Positions 1-6,293 are shown, counted from the first letter of the stretch. The stretch: 9,379 nucleotides of DNA from Candidatus Poseidoniaceae archaeon (GCA_013329295.1 DUKP01000095.1:474-9852), one strand, 5' to 3'. Translations and numbers: made by a program. Notes: generated by a model from the letters alone, not told the origin.

Positions 1-189
1 GTTGTCGAGGATGGCGCAGGTGTGCCGCCAACCATTTGACACCGCAACGGCCGTTCGGCCCGAGCCGAGGTCAATCGCGGTATTTGGAGGTGAGTTGAGG
101 TCTACGAAAAAACCACCATCGCCCAACTGCCCTTCGACGTCCCATCCCCAGCACTTCAGGTCGCCGTTGTCAAGGATGGCGCAGGTGTG
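1..189 (-). repeat. RCC1-like coding repeat, 165-bp period
   Basis: The 24 bases at 1-24 recur at 166-189 with a single difference at the seventh base (G versus A). The spacing of 165 bp equals 55 codons, the usual length of one RCC1/BLIP-II type blade. Both copies encode HTCAILDN, so this is a protein repeat preserved almost exactly at DNA level. More copies probably lie beyond the left edge. Confidence 0.8.
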
Positions 190-2079
190 GAATCCAGCAC
201 CCAACTTATTGTTCGCATAAGCAAAGGACGAGGAACTCGAAGAGACTCCGCTTGAAACGCTGCCTGAGCCACTACCGGAACCGCTTGCTGCACTGGCGTT
301 GTATTGGAAGGTGATATCATCCATGAGATCGCCAACCATCAGTTCGGCACCTTCTGAACTGGCGGTTAGATTTTGCACGCCAGCCCCTGAGTTGTAGAAA
401 CGCCCATCGCCACCTGAAATTGGGCCGTCAAGACGGTCTCCAGCCGAAATGTTCCATGCATCATTAACTGCTATTGCACCGGGCGACCAAGCGACTGCGG
501 CTTGCCGACCCCCGCCAACAGCAGGGCATGAATTTGCAATATTATTACCGCAGGCCAAGCCATACAAGATGTGGTCGCCAAACGTCACTATGTTGGTACT
601 GATAATATCATAATGCGAGTATTGAGCATTGCCTAGGTTGGCTGAGATCTGTCGGGTTTGATTGGTGAGGTCAAAAGCAAATAATTTGTAGTAATATCCT
701 ACTGGTGATCCTGTATTGATTTCTGCAGTTCCAATAATAGTGTTACCATATACTGCGCGTAATTTGATATTGCCATTAGTGTTTGGCGCATAACCTGTTT
801 GCTCAGTTAACTCATACAAAGTGGGCTCTTGCCATACTGTACCATTACTTGGGTTGTAGAATGAAATGTAGTTCGAGTAATAATTCGTATTAGTTCCATC
901 GGCATTTCCGTGACCTATGGCAATAACACCATTGGCCAATTCGCCATAATTCTTGCTGCTCCATCCGTTAAATATTATGCTGGGATCTGAGAAATTTGTT
1001 GCACGCCAAACTGAGGCATTGGTGCTATCATACCACCAAAGGTCTTTGTCATCGAATTGGTCGGTAGCCTCAAACAGAACTTTTGTTCCTGAACGCAGCG
1101 GGTTAAACTGCCCATACGTTGACCATGCTGAATCCGAACCTACTGCAATATCTGCAGCCATCCATGCAGAATCATTATTGGCATCATAGACCCATAACTC
1201 CTTACCGTTGACACTATCATATCCTTGGAATAATAATTGGTTGCCTATTACCGCAGTTCTAGTTGTTGTATGCGTATTATTAACATACACAGAAGACATA
1301 CTGCTTGGAGTGTATAATGATTGTGTGGCTGGATCAAAAATAGCTAAACGGTTGCTACACCTTCCAAAAAATTTATCGCCGACAGCGCCAGTATCATAGT
1401 ACTCTAAAGAGTTGCAACTTGATGAACCAATATTATTCAGTTCCCAAATGGTCTGATTATCATAATTAAAAATAGTCACATCTGATTGTAGTGTACCCAT
1501 GTAGACATTTCTACCAATAATCGCAGTACCACCTACTGTATCTAGTGTGTTTGGAAGGCTTGCTATTGGATAGAAAGTATCGTTATTCGGGTTGTAGCCA
1601 AAAAGCGCATGGTTTTGACTATTCGAACTCCCTGAGTCATACCGCACCAATGTCACTCCGTCGATGATGCCAATGAACTTCCAAAAAGAATGTGCACCCG
1701 GGCATTGCGATGTACCTACAACATTTGGCTGCCAAGAGGTTTTGTTGACATAATTGTAGGCAATTATACAACGAATGTTACTGTCTTTACCATTTTGCCC
1801 TTTGAGCAAAATTACATCGTCACTTGTCGCAATTATATCGGCATTACCTGAGAAACCATATGTTTCTAATGAACCAGATGGCGCCCATTGAGTATTATTG
1901 CCGTAAATAATCGAGGTTCCTTGAGCAGTCTCAAACACTGAAGTTTCTTCGCTCAATGAATCATTACCGGTTTTTGGACTATTTATCAGGTCCAAGTACC
2001 CGACTTGAGTCATTATAATCATTAGAATGACTAAAAACGCCGATTTTACAGTTTTTCCATGGCTTGCGCTACCGTTCAT
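1..2079 (-). CDS. Large exported beta-propeller / RCC1-repeat surface protein (3' end outside window)
   Basis: The frame is open for 693 codons from an ATG at 2079 to the left edge with no stop, so the C-terminus is missing. A short basic N-terminus (H7, K9, K12) precedes a hydrophobic stretch at about residues 14-27, which fits a signal peptide or membrane anchor. Residues ~50-500 carry a recurring aromatic-x-[YF]-[DN] motif, with the D/N at 109, 163, 207, 249, 299, 351, 409 and 470. Each is followed by an N/T-rich turn and usually a Trp; examples are ELWVYDANND (294-303) and DLWWYDSTN (346-354). This resembles ELWxxD/Kelch-like propeller blades. A Ser/Gly linker (about 595-618) leads into RCC1-like repeats: HTCAILDNG at 631-639, with CWG at 643-645 and GQLGDG soon after, and again HTCAILDN at 686-693, a 55-residue period. 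The paired Cys suggest an oxidising, extracytoplasmic location. The role is probably surface binding or adhesion; no enzymatic motif was seen. Confidence 0.85.
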   Translation of the reverse strand, partial: MNGSASHGKTVKSAFLVILMIIMTQVGYLDLINSPKTGNDSLSEETSVFETAQGTSIIYGNNTQWAPSGSLETYGFSGNADIIATSDDVILLKGQNGKDSNIRCIIAYNYVNKTSWQPNVVGTSQCPGAHSFWKFIGIIDGVTLVRYDSGSSNSQNHALFGYNPNNDTFYPIASLPNTLDTVGGTAIIGRNVYMGTLQSDVTIFNYDNQTIWELNNIGSSSCNSLEYYDTGAVGDKFFGRCSNRLAIFDPATQSLYTPSSMSSVYVNNTHTTTRTAVIGNQLLFQGYDSVNGKELWVYDANNDSAWMAADIAVGSDSAWSTYGQFNPLRSGTKVLFEATDQFDDKDLWWYDSTNASVWRATNFSDPSIIFNGWSSKNYGELANGVIAIGHGNADGTNTNYYSNYISFYNPSNGTVWQEPTLYELTEQTGYAPNTNGNIKLRAVYGNTIIGTAEINTGSPVGYYYKLFAFDLTNQTRQISANLGNAQYSHYDIISTNIVTFGDHILYGLACGNNIANSCPAVGGGRQAAVAWSPGAIAVNDAWNISAGDRLDGPISGGDGRFYNSGAGVQNLTASSEGAELMVGDLMDDITFQYNASAASGSGSGSGSVSSGVSSSSSSFAYANNKLGAGFHTCAILDNGDLKCWGWDVEGQLGDGGFFVDLNSPPNTAIDLGSGRTAVAVSNGWRHTCAILDN

Positions 2080-2087
2080 GTGTGTAA

Positions 2088-2106
2088 ATGTGCCAATAAG
2101 GCACAT
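2088..2106. promoter_or_regulatory. Perfect 7-bp inverted repeat between TATA-like box and start codon
   Basis: ATGTGCC, a 5-base spacer AATAA, and GGCACAT form a perfect palindrome. It overlaps the downstream edge of the TATA-like box (2105-2115) and covers the predicted transcription start of the minus-strand surface-protein gene, whose ATG is at 2079. The position suits a repressor operator. A short RNA hairpin is the alternative, but a transcript starting near 2084 would not contain both arms. Function is inferred. Confidence 0.4.
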
Positions 2107-2115
2107 ATATAGTAT
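2105..2115 (-). promoter_or_regulatory. TATA-like box for the surface-protein gene
   Basis: Read on the minus strand this is ATACTATATAT, centred about 31 nt before the ATG at 2079. An archaeal TATA box about 26 nt before the transcription start would give a leader of only a few nucleotides. No Shine-Dalgarno-like sequence precedes this ATG, which fits near-leaderless initiation. The gene therefore probably has its own promoter although it follows the channel gene by only 66 bp. Confidence 0.5.
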
Positions 2116-2145
2116 CCCTTTTATGAACGGTTACAGCCTTGGCAA

Positions 2146-3447
2146 TCAAGCAGAATCAAACATATTGATTACTGTTTCAAGACGTCGAGCCTCTTCTTCA
2201 AGTTCAGCTCTCTTCTTCTTGTCCATATTGACATCTTTGAGTTGCTCGTTGAGATCATCGAGTTTTTCCTTCGCTTCTTCACGCTCTTCAAGATGCTTCT
2301 GTTCTTCCTGCTCCATCTTCTTAGTTGCTGCAGCTTGCTTCCTGGTAGATACTTGAGTGTATACACTTTCTGTCAACTCAACAGATGTTGGATATGGGAT
2401 GTTGATGCTTTCTTCGCTAAATCTGCTATCGATAGTTCTAAGCAACCAATCTCTGGCAAGTTGTTCATCTGAGTAATCATTGACCCAAGCGAATAAACGG
2501 AAAACCTTAGCAAAATCACCCAGTTCAGTGAGAAGAACTTGTGGCTTTGGTTCATCCATAATATATTCACAATCTCTAGCGATTTTGATCATAGTTAGTT
2601 TAACGTGTTCTGTACTCTCACGGTAGTCAACGCCAACATCAACAACAATCGAAATTCTCCTTGCAACACCATCACCGCCACCACGAGCGTGGTTAATGAT
2701 TGTTGATTGCACTAGAGTATTATTTGGAATAACTACTAAGCGTTCATCTCGGTCAAGAACCTTAGTTGATAGAATACCTGTGCCAACTACTGACCCCCAT
2801 GTCCCTTCAACTTCGATTCTATCACCAATTTCAAACGGACGGTCTATTGCCAGTAAGAACGAGTTGATGATGTTACCAAGTGTTTGTTGTACAGCTAAAC
2901 CAATAATTAGCGAGAATACAGCAAGAGATGCAAGAACACCAAATAATTCAACTCCGATTTCAGTCAAGGCCAGATACATACCGCCAAACCAAACTACGAA
3001 TCTAAGGGTGAATGTGATCAGAGGATTACTACCAGATACGGTTACACTTGACTTCTCTGTGAAGCGGTCCATTACCATTGGAATAATGTGTTTGATTGAT
3101 ACACTTGCAATCGAAGTTGCAGTCAAGATATAAATCGCAGAGAAATACGGAGATAGCCCATCATTGAATGAGGCTTGGTCTGAAACCCACAATATCGATA
3201 ATTGGGCTGAACCAACAAACAAAAAGAAATATGCGCGATTTGCCACTGGTCGGTGTAATTTGTCATCCCATGCGGTATCAGTCGACATTACAACTCGACC
3301 CCAAGGCCTTACAACAGCGTACTTAACAAGATAATAACCAATTGCAGTTAATACTATACAAATTAAAAATTTGATACCAGGGTGCAAATCACTTGCAACA
3401 TCAATCTGTTCATTAATTGAATCAATTACATCATCAACTACACTCAT
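2146..3447 (-). CDS. mscS: MscS-family small-conductance mechanosensitive channel with C-terminal coiled coil
   Basis: This is a membrane channel that opens under tension and releases solutes on hypo-osmotic shock. Numbered from the ATG at 3447 (433 aa), hydrophobic segments lie at about 25-46, 70-90, 100-124 and 143-163, followed by the pore-lining helix at 168-200 (…SLIIGLAVQQTLGNIINS…). The beta domain follows with PFEIGDRIEVEG (204-215) and the IPNN motif (240-243), both typical of the family. The alpha/beta vestibule runs to ~365, and residues ~368-425 are a highly charged K/E-rich coiled coil absent from the minimal E. coli protein. The frame also has an in-frame GTG at 3456. I prefer the ATG at 3447 because GGTGA lies 5 nt before it. 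It may be cotranscribed with the small ORF just upstream. The family is clear; gating properties are not readable. Confidence 0.93.
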   Translation of the reverse strand: MSVVDDVIDSINEQIDVASDLHPGIKFLICIVLTAIGYYLVKYAVVRPWGRVVMSTDTAWDDKLHRPVANRAYFFLFVGSAQLSILWVSDQASFNDGLSPYFSAIYILTATSIASVSIKHIIPMVMDRFTEKSSVTVSGSNPLITFTLRFVVWFGGMYLALTEIGVELFGVLASLAVFSLIIGLAVQQTLGNIINSFLLAIDRPFEIGDRIEVEGTWGSVVGTGILSTKVLDRDERLVVIPNNTLVQSTIINHARGGGDGVARRISIVVDVGVDYRESTEHVKLTMIKIARDCEYIMDEPKPQVLLTELGDFAKVFRLFAWVNDYSDEQLARDWLLRTIDSRFSEESINIPYPTSVELTESVYTQVSTRKQAAATKKMEQEEQKHLEEREEAKEKLDDLNEQLKDVNMDKKKRAELEEEARRLETVINMFDSA

Positions 3448-3452
3448 GCACT

Positions 3453-3457
3453 TCACC
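3453..3457 (-). promoter_or_regulatory. Shine-Dalgarno site deciding the mscS start
   Basis: The minus strand reads GGTGA here, 5 nt before the ATG at 3447. It matches the anti-Shine-Dalgarno end of 16S rRNA and overlaps the alternative GTG start at 3456, which argues against using that GTG. Confidence 0.55.
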
Positions 3458-3477
3458 AGTGTGCCGCCTACAAATGT

Positions 3478-3630
3478 TCATGTTTTGAGTCTTCCCCCTA
3501 TACTTGCTAACAAAAAAACCCCACAAAAAGGCAGACTGACAACCACTAAGAGAACATTTGACCAAGTAACACTGATTGGTGATAAAAAGCCGATTATGAA
3601 CGGGAAAGTGGTCAAATTAACCCATGCCAT
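3478..3630 (-). CDS. Small hydrophobic membrane peptide, 50 aa (hypothetical)
   Basis: An ATG-to-TGA frame of 50 codons lies upstream of mscS, 30 bp from the channel's ATG. The peptide begins MAWVNLTTF, has a first hydrophobic stretch at about residues 8-22 and a stronger one at about 25-46 (containing VLLVVVSLPFCGVFLLAS), and ends in basic GGRLKT. This layout suits a one- or two-pass membrane peptide. A TATA-like sequence (minus strand TTTACATA, 3661-3668) ends 30 nt before the ATG, giving a short leader. No convincing Shine-Dalgarno site is present. I recognise no family. T-rich DNA encodes hydrophobic residues by chance, so the ORF could be spurious; if real, its position suggests a link with the channel. 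Confidence 0.4.
   Translation of the reverse strand: MAWVNLTTFPFIIGFLSPISVTWSNVLLVVVSLPFCGVFLLASIGGRLKT
3498..3505 (-). promoter_or_regulatory. Possible internal TATA-like box for mscS
   Basis: The minus strand reads AAGTATAG, about 50 nt before the mscS ATG. It would give a leader of roughly 25-30 nt containing the GGTGA ribosome site. It lies inside the small hydrophobic ORF, so mscS could be expressed separately from it. The match is weak. Confidence 0.25.
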
Positions 3631-3654
3631 AAGTAGTTACCGCATTACCTTGAT

Positions 3655-3681
3655 AACCAGTATGTAAAGGCCAAACTGGTT
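3655..3681. promoter_or_regulatory. Inverted repeat around a shared divergent TATA-like element (candidate operator)
   Basis: AACCAGT (3655-3661) and ACTGGTT (3675-3681) are perfect inverted 7-mers separated by 13 bp. Between them lies TATGTAAAG (3661-3669), a TATA-like element usable on the plus strand about 24 nt before the HTH_10 regulator's ATG. Its complement TTTACATA lies about 31 nt before the ATG of the divergent small ORF. Twofold symmetry over a promoter next to a regulator gene suggests autoregulation. This is inferred from position only. Confidence 0.4.
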
Positions 3682-3687
3682 GGTACC

Positions 3688-4347
3688 ATGGCATCTCACG
3701 AATTGAGGTTTTTACAAATTCAAGTCAGCAAGGAGCAAGGTCAGTCTTTGCCTGCAGCTGTAATAATGGATACATTAACTTCGTTAGAATATGTAAGTGC
3801 AGTATCTACAATCGGAGACTTTCCGGAATACATTTTAGCCCTCAGATACAAAGACCAAACAGCATTGGAAAATTTCAAAAACATCTCTCAGTTTGAAATC
3901 ACTCGTATAATTGAGGAACGAGAAGGCTATAGTTTAGTACAGGCCAGAACTTACGGACCGTTACCAATGCTAATTCACAAAAATAAATCTGTCTGGTTAC
4001 AAACTCCATCTGTAGTTTCAAGCACCAATGGGCTATTTATGACTGTACATGGCACTACTAAAGGGCTAAAGGAATTCCGTGATGGTATTGCAGAATTATT
4101 ACCATCATCGATCAAAATAAGAATTAGTAAAGACCTCAAGGCAGATTGGATTGCTGCTCCACAACTACCAACTAGGCGAAAAGAAGTGTTGGAGTTAGCG
4201 GTAAAGTTAGGATACTATAGTACACCAAGGAAATGCACTCAGCGAGCTTTAGCCGAAAAATTAGGTGTTAGACAAGGAACTGTTGCAGAGCATTTACAAT
4301 CGGCTGAAAGTACAATTATTCAGTCATGGGCAGACCAAGCGAAGTGA
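3688..4347 (+). CDS. HTH_10 (bacterio-opsin activator-type) transcriptional regulator
   Basis: This 219-aa archaeal DNA-binding protein has its C-terminal ~60 residues matching the HTH_10 pattern: a TRRKEVLELAVKLGYY helix (about 162-177), the PR turn (180-181), RALAEKLGV (187-195), and a recognition-helix region with TVAEHLQSAES (198-208). The N-terminal ~155 residues lack Cys clusters and membrane segments and correspond to the variable sensory or association part of this family; the ligand cannot be read. The ATG at 3688 follows a TATA-like box by about 20 nt and has no Shine-Dalgarno site, which fits a leaderless mRNA. It is divergent from the small ORF and mscS, so those are its nearest plausible targets. 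Its stop codon abuts the stop of the convergent exporter gene with no gap. Confidence 0.87.
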   Translation: MASHELRFLQIQVSKEQGQSLPAAVIMDTLTSLEYVSAVSTIGDFPEYILALRYKDQTALENFKNISQFEITRIIEEREGYSLVQARTYGPLPMLIHKNKSVWLQTPSVVSSTNGLFMTVHGTTKGLKEFRDGIAELLPSSIKIRISKDLKADWIAAPQLPTRRKEVLELAVKLGYYSTPRKCTQRALAEKLGVRQGTVAEHLQSAESTIIQSWADQAK

Positions 4348-4995
4348 TTAGGCTCCTCGAGCAGCCATTGCTAATCCAAGTAAGAATAGCAACGAACCCA
4401 GAGTGCGAAATACGATTCTACCACGTCTCTCCTCACTAACATAATCTACGAGTCTGCCGCCAACAAATGTCCATAAAATCATGGCAATTAAACCACCAGT
4501 AGTTGTTATTGCAGTAATACTTAGAATTCCAATCCAGCCACCACCAAAACCTTCCAATGCCAACCACATAATTGCAAAAACAAATGCCCACTCCTTGCCG
4601 TTGATAAACTGCATAAACAAGCCGGTTTTAAAACCAAGAATAGGGACTGAGGTCACTGTTCGTTCTGTAAGTGATAATAGCGAATTACTTTCCACTGCTT
4701 TGTTGATTAATGCAGGGTTTAGCGTGAATACTCTAAGGGCAATTGCGAAAATAAATAGCAACCCAAAATAATGAAAGACCTGTAATGCAGTGCTACCTTC
4801 TTCAACATTCTCAACCAACATTCCAACAATCAAATGAACAATAATAAAACCGATAGCCATACCAAATATTAGGTTTTTATTTGACTTAGCCCCATGAATT
4901 GCGCTGTGTGAAATGCAGGTTATATTGTTAGGACCAGGAGTTACAACGCCAATTGTTAACAACGTCAAAACAGTTGCCAATGCCTCCCATTCCAT
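4348..4995 (-). CDS. LysE/RhtB-family amino-acid exporter
   Basis: This is a membrane translocator of the LysE superfamily, which exports amino acids or related small metabolites. From the ATG at 4995 (215 aa, usual family length) the first membrane helix leads into the family-defining TPGPNN at residues 19-24. Further hydrophobic segments lie at about 40-60, 74-92, 115-145, 147-175 and 195-213, giving about six in all. The position usually occupied by an Asn-Pro-Lys motif reads N132-G-K-E135, so the Pro is replaced. An in-frame GTG at 5004 would add three residues. I prefer the ATG, with GTGAT 4 nt upstream as a weak Shine-Dalgarno match. The gene lies 70 bp downstream of pirin on the same strand and may share its transcript. 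Substrate is unknown. Confidence 0.88.
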   Translation of the reverse strand: MEWEALATVLTLLTIGVVTPGPNNITCISHSAIHGAKSNKNLIFGMAIGFIIVHLIVGMLVENVEEGSTALQVFHYFGLLFIFAIALRVFTLNPALINKAVESNSLLSLTERTVTSVPILGFKTGLFMQFINGKEWAFVFAIMWLALEGFGGGWIGILSITAITTTGGLIAMILWTFVGGRLVDYVSEERRGRIVFRTLGSLLFLLGLAMAARGA

Positions 4996-5065
4996 ATTTA
5001 TCACTCGAAGTTTGGGTATCTAAGTTATTCCGATGAAAATCGTTAATTCTGCCGTCTTTTATTGA

Positions 5066-5905
5066 TTAAGCCAAAGTACCATTTTGATAATCGATAATTG
5101 CTTGGTGAATCTCTTGTCTTGTATTCATGACAAACGGACCATAACGAGCAATTGGTTCATTGATTTCTGGACCTGCTAAGAGTAAGAATTCTGCACCTGA
5201 TTCAGTACTTATATCGACTTCACTACCTCCATCTAACAAAACTAATTGTCCATCCTCAACTGTTTCACCAGCAATCTTTGCACTACCGCCGAACATATAC
5301 ATCATAGCGTTCAAATCATTACCTACATGATGTACCAATTCAGCATCTTGTTTCATACGAAAATGAATGAATTGAATTGGAATAACAGTATCTATTACTG
5401 CCTTGGCACCCATGGCCTCACCCGCTATAATTTTGGCCCACACATTACCATCTGTTGACTCAACTGTTGGCAAATCTTCTGAAGGAATATCTTGGTAGCG
5501 AGGTGACATCATCTTATCCTTAGCGGGTAGATTTACCCAAATTTGAAAACCGTGCATTTTGCCACCTGCCTCATAGAAATCAGGATGCGGTAATTCTGAA
5601 TGAATAATGCCTCTACCAGCAGTCATCCATTGAACATCACCAGGATTTAGATCGCCAGAATTACCTGCTGAATCTGCGTGTTGCATTGCTCCCTCAAGCA
5701 TGTAAGTAACGGTTTCAAAACCACGATGAGGATGTGAAGGGGCACCAATTGCTTCCCTTGGACCATAGTTTACTGGACCCATTTCATCGAGTAATAAAAA
5801 TGGTGACATTAGAGAGCCCATAGCAACTGGCCGTCTTACCTTGAAGCCGCCACCCTCCAGTACCGTATGAGTTGGAATGATTGATTTGACACTACGTTTA
5901 ACCAC
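5066..5905 (-). CDS. Pirin family protein (bicupin)
   Basis: This 279-aa cupin-superfamily protein has the full length of typical pirins. Metal-ligand residues of the N-terminal cupin are intact: H58 and H60 in HPHRGFETVTY, and H102 and E104 in TAGRGIIHSE. The C-terminal family signature EPIARYGPFVMNT followed by an acidic stretch is also present. Pirins bind a single Fe or similar metal. Some have quercetin-2,3-dioxygenase activity and others act as redox-sensing cofactors or modulate metabolic enzymes; the role here is not readable. The start is GTG at 5905, because GGTGAG sits 3 nt before it and an ATG at 5916 is in another frame. It diverges from a glutaredoxin gene and precedes the exporter. 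Family call is very secure. Confidence 0.95.
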   Translation of the reverse strand: MVKRSVKSIIPTHTVLEGGGFKVRRPVAMGSLMSPFLLLDEMGPVNYGPREAIGAPSHPHRGFETVTYMLEGAMQHADSAGNSGDLNPGDVQWMTAGRGIIHSELPHPDFYEAGGKMHGFQIWVNLPAKDKMMSPRYQDIPSEDLPTVESTDGNVWAKIIAGEAMGAKAVIDTVIPIQFIHFRMKQDAELVHHVGNDLNAMMYMFGGSAKIAGETVEDGQLVLLDGGSEVDISTESGAEFLLLAGPEINEPIARYGPFVMNTRQEIHQAIIDYQNGTLA

Positions 5906-5908
5906 TTT

Positions 5909-5914
5909 CTCACC
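5909..5914 (-). promoter_or_regulatory. Shine-Dalgarno site for the GTG start of pirin
   Basis: The minus strand reads GGTGAG, 3 nt before the GTG at 5905. It supports the GTG start. The spacing is short, but the same GGTGA core precedes mscS and the hydrolase at 4-5 nt. Confidence 0.5.
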
Positions 5915-5927
5915 ATTACAAAGGTAG

Positions 5928-5935
5928 TAAATATG
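5928..5935 (-). promoter_or_regulatory. TATA-like box upstream of pirin
   Basis: The minus strand reads CATATTTA, ending 22 nt before the GTG. A start 25 nt downstream would leave almost no leader and exclude the ribosome site. The alternative box GATTTTAG (5951-5958, minus) would give a leader of about 20 nt that includes it. Which one is used cannot be decided here. Confidence 0.25.
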
Positions 5936-5982
5936 GTATTCAAACCCTTGCTAAAATCCATAACATTGACCAATACTAACTG

Positions 5983-5991
5983 TTAAAATAG
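5983..5991 (+). promoter_or_regulatory. TATA-like box for glutaredoxin
   Basis: TTAAAATAG is centred 31 nt before the ATG at 6018, giving a leader of about 5 nt. It is centred 22 nt before the alternative GTG at 6009. The pirin and glutaredoxin promoters share this 112-bp divergent gap, so joint control is possible. Confidence 0.4.
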
Positions 5992-6017
5992 ATAGGTATG
6001 AGGCAGTTGTGGACATC

Positions 6018-6293
6018 ATGTCGGAAGAAGTGATTTTGGAGCACGCTAAAGATGCTGGTACTGATTTTTTGCTCTATACCGGTAACTTTTGTGGCTACTG
6101 TAATGCAGCAAAGCGACTATTTGCCAATAAGAATTTGACCTACAAAGAATTCAATTTTGATGAGCATCCAGGACTTCGACAAGCAGTAGTAGCAGCTACA
6201 GGACACAGAACCGTACCGGTTATTTTTGATTTACGAGAAGGAAATGTAATGTTTATTGGTGGTTTTGATGAAACCAATGTATACCTAAGATGA
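6018..6293 (+). CDS. Glutaredoxin (dithiol, CGYC active site)
   Basis: This small cytosolic thioredoxin-fold protein (91 aa from the ATG at 6018) catalyses thiol-disulfide exchange. The dithiol active site C25-G-Y-C28 follows strand LLYTGNF. The cis-Pro loop is T65-V-P67, and the substrate-binding GGFDET is at 81-86, all as in class I glutaredoxins. An in-frame GTG at 6009, with GAGG 5 nt before it, would add three residues. I chose the ATG because the TATA-like box spacing suits it; this is not certain. Its last 9 bp, including the stop, overlap the 3' end of the convergent hydrolase gene. It is divergent from pirin, another redox-linked protein. Glutathione is often absent in archaea, so the physiological reductant is an open question. 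Confidence 0.92.
   Translation: MSEEVILEHAKDAGTDFLLYTGNFCGYCNAAKRLFANKNLTYKEFNFDEHPGLRQAVVAATGHRTVPVIFDLREGNVMFIGGFDETNVYLR

Noticed and set aside
1..189. Short direct repeat considered as a CRISPR or mobile-element end
   Set aside because: The repeat is in frame, encodes the RCC1 signature in both copies and has a 55-codon period, so protein repetition explains it.
2027..2472. Overlapping plus-strand ORFs opposite the channel C-terminus
   Set aside because: Their Ser/Phe-rich translations are the mirror of the K/E-rich coiled-coil codons on the minus strand.
3371..3667. Plus-strand ORF of 98 codons between the regulator and channel genes
   Set aside because: It runs antisense to the channel's N-terminal coding region and to the small hydrophobic ORF, has low-complexity Ser/Thr content, and no recognisable domain or ribosome site.
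4481..4771. Plus-strand ORF of 96 codons opposite the exporter
   Set aside because: It is a shadow of the LysE-type frame, whose TPGPNN motif and membrane helices identify the real coding strand.
5914..5916. ATG at 5916 as the pirin start
   Set aside because: It is out of frame with pirin; its bases overlap the GGTGAG ribosome site used for the GTG at 5905.
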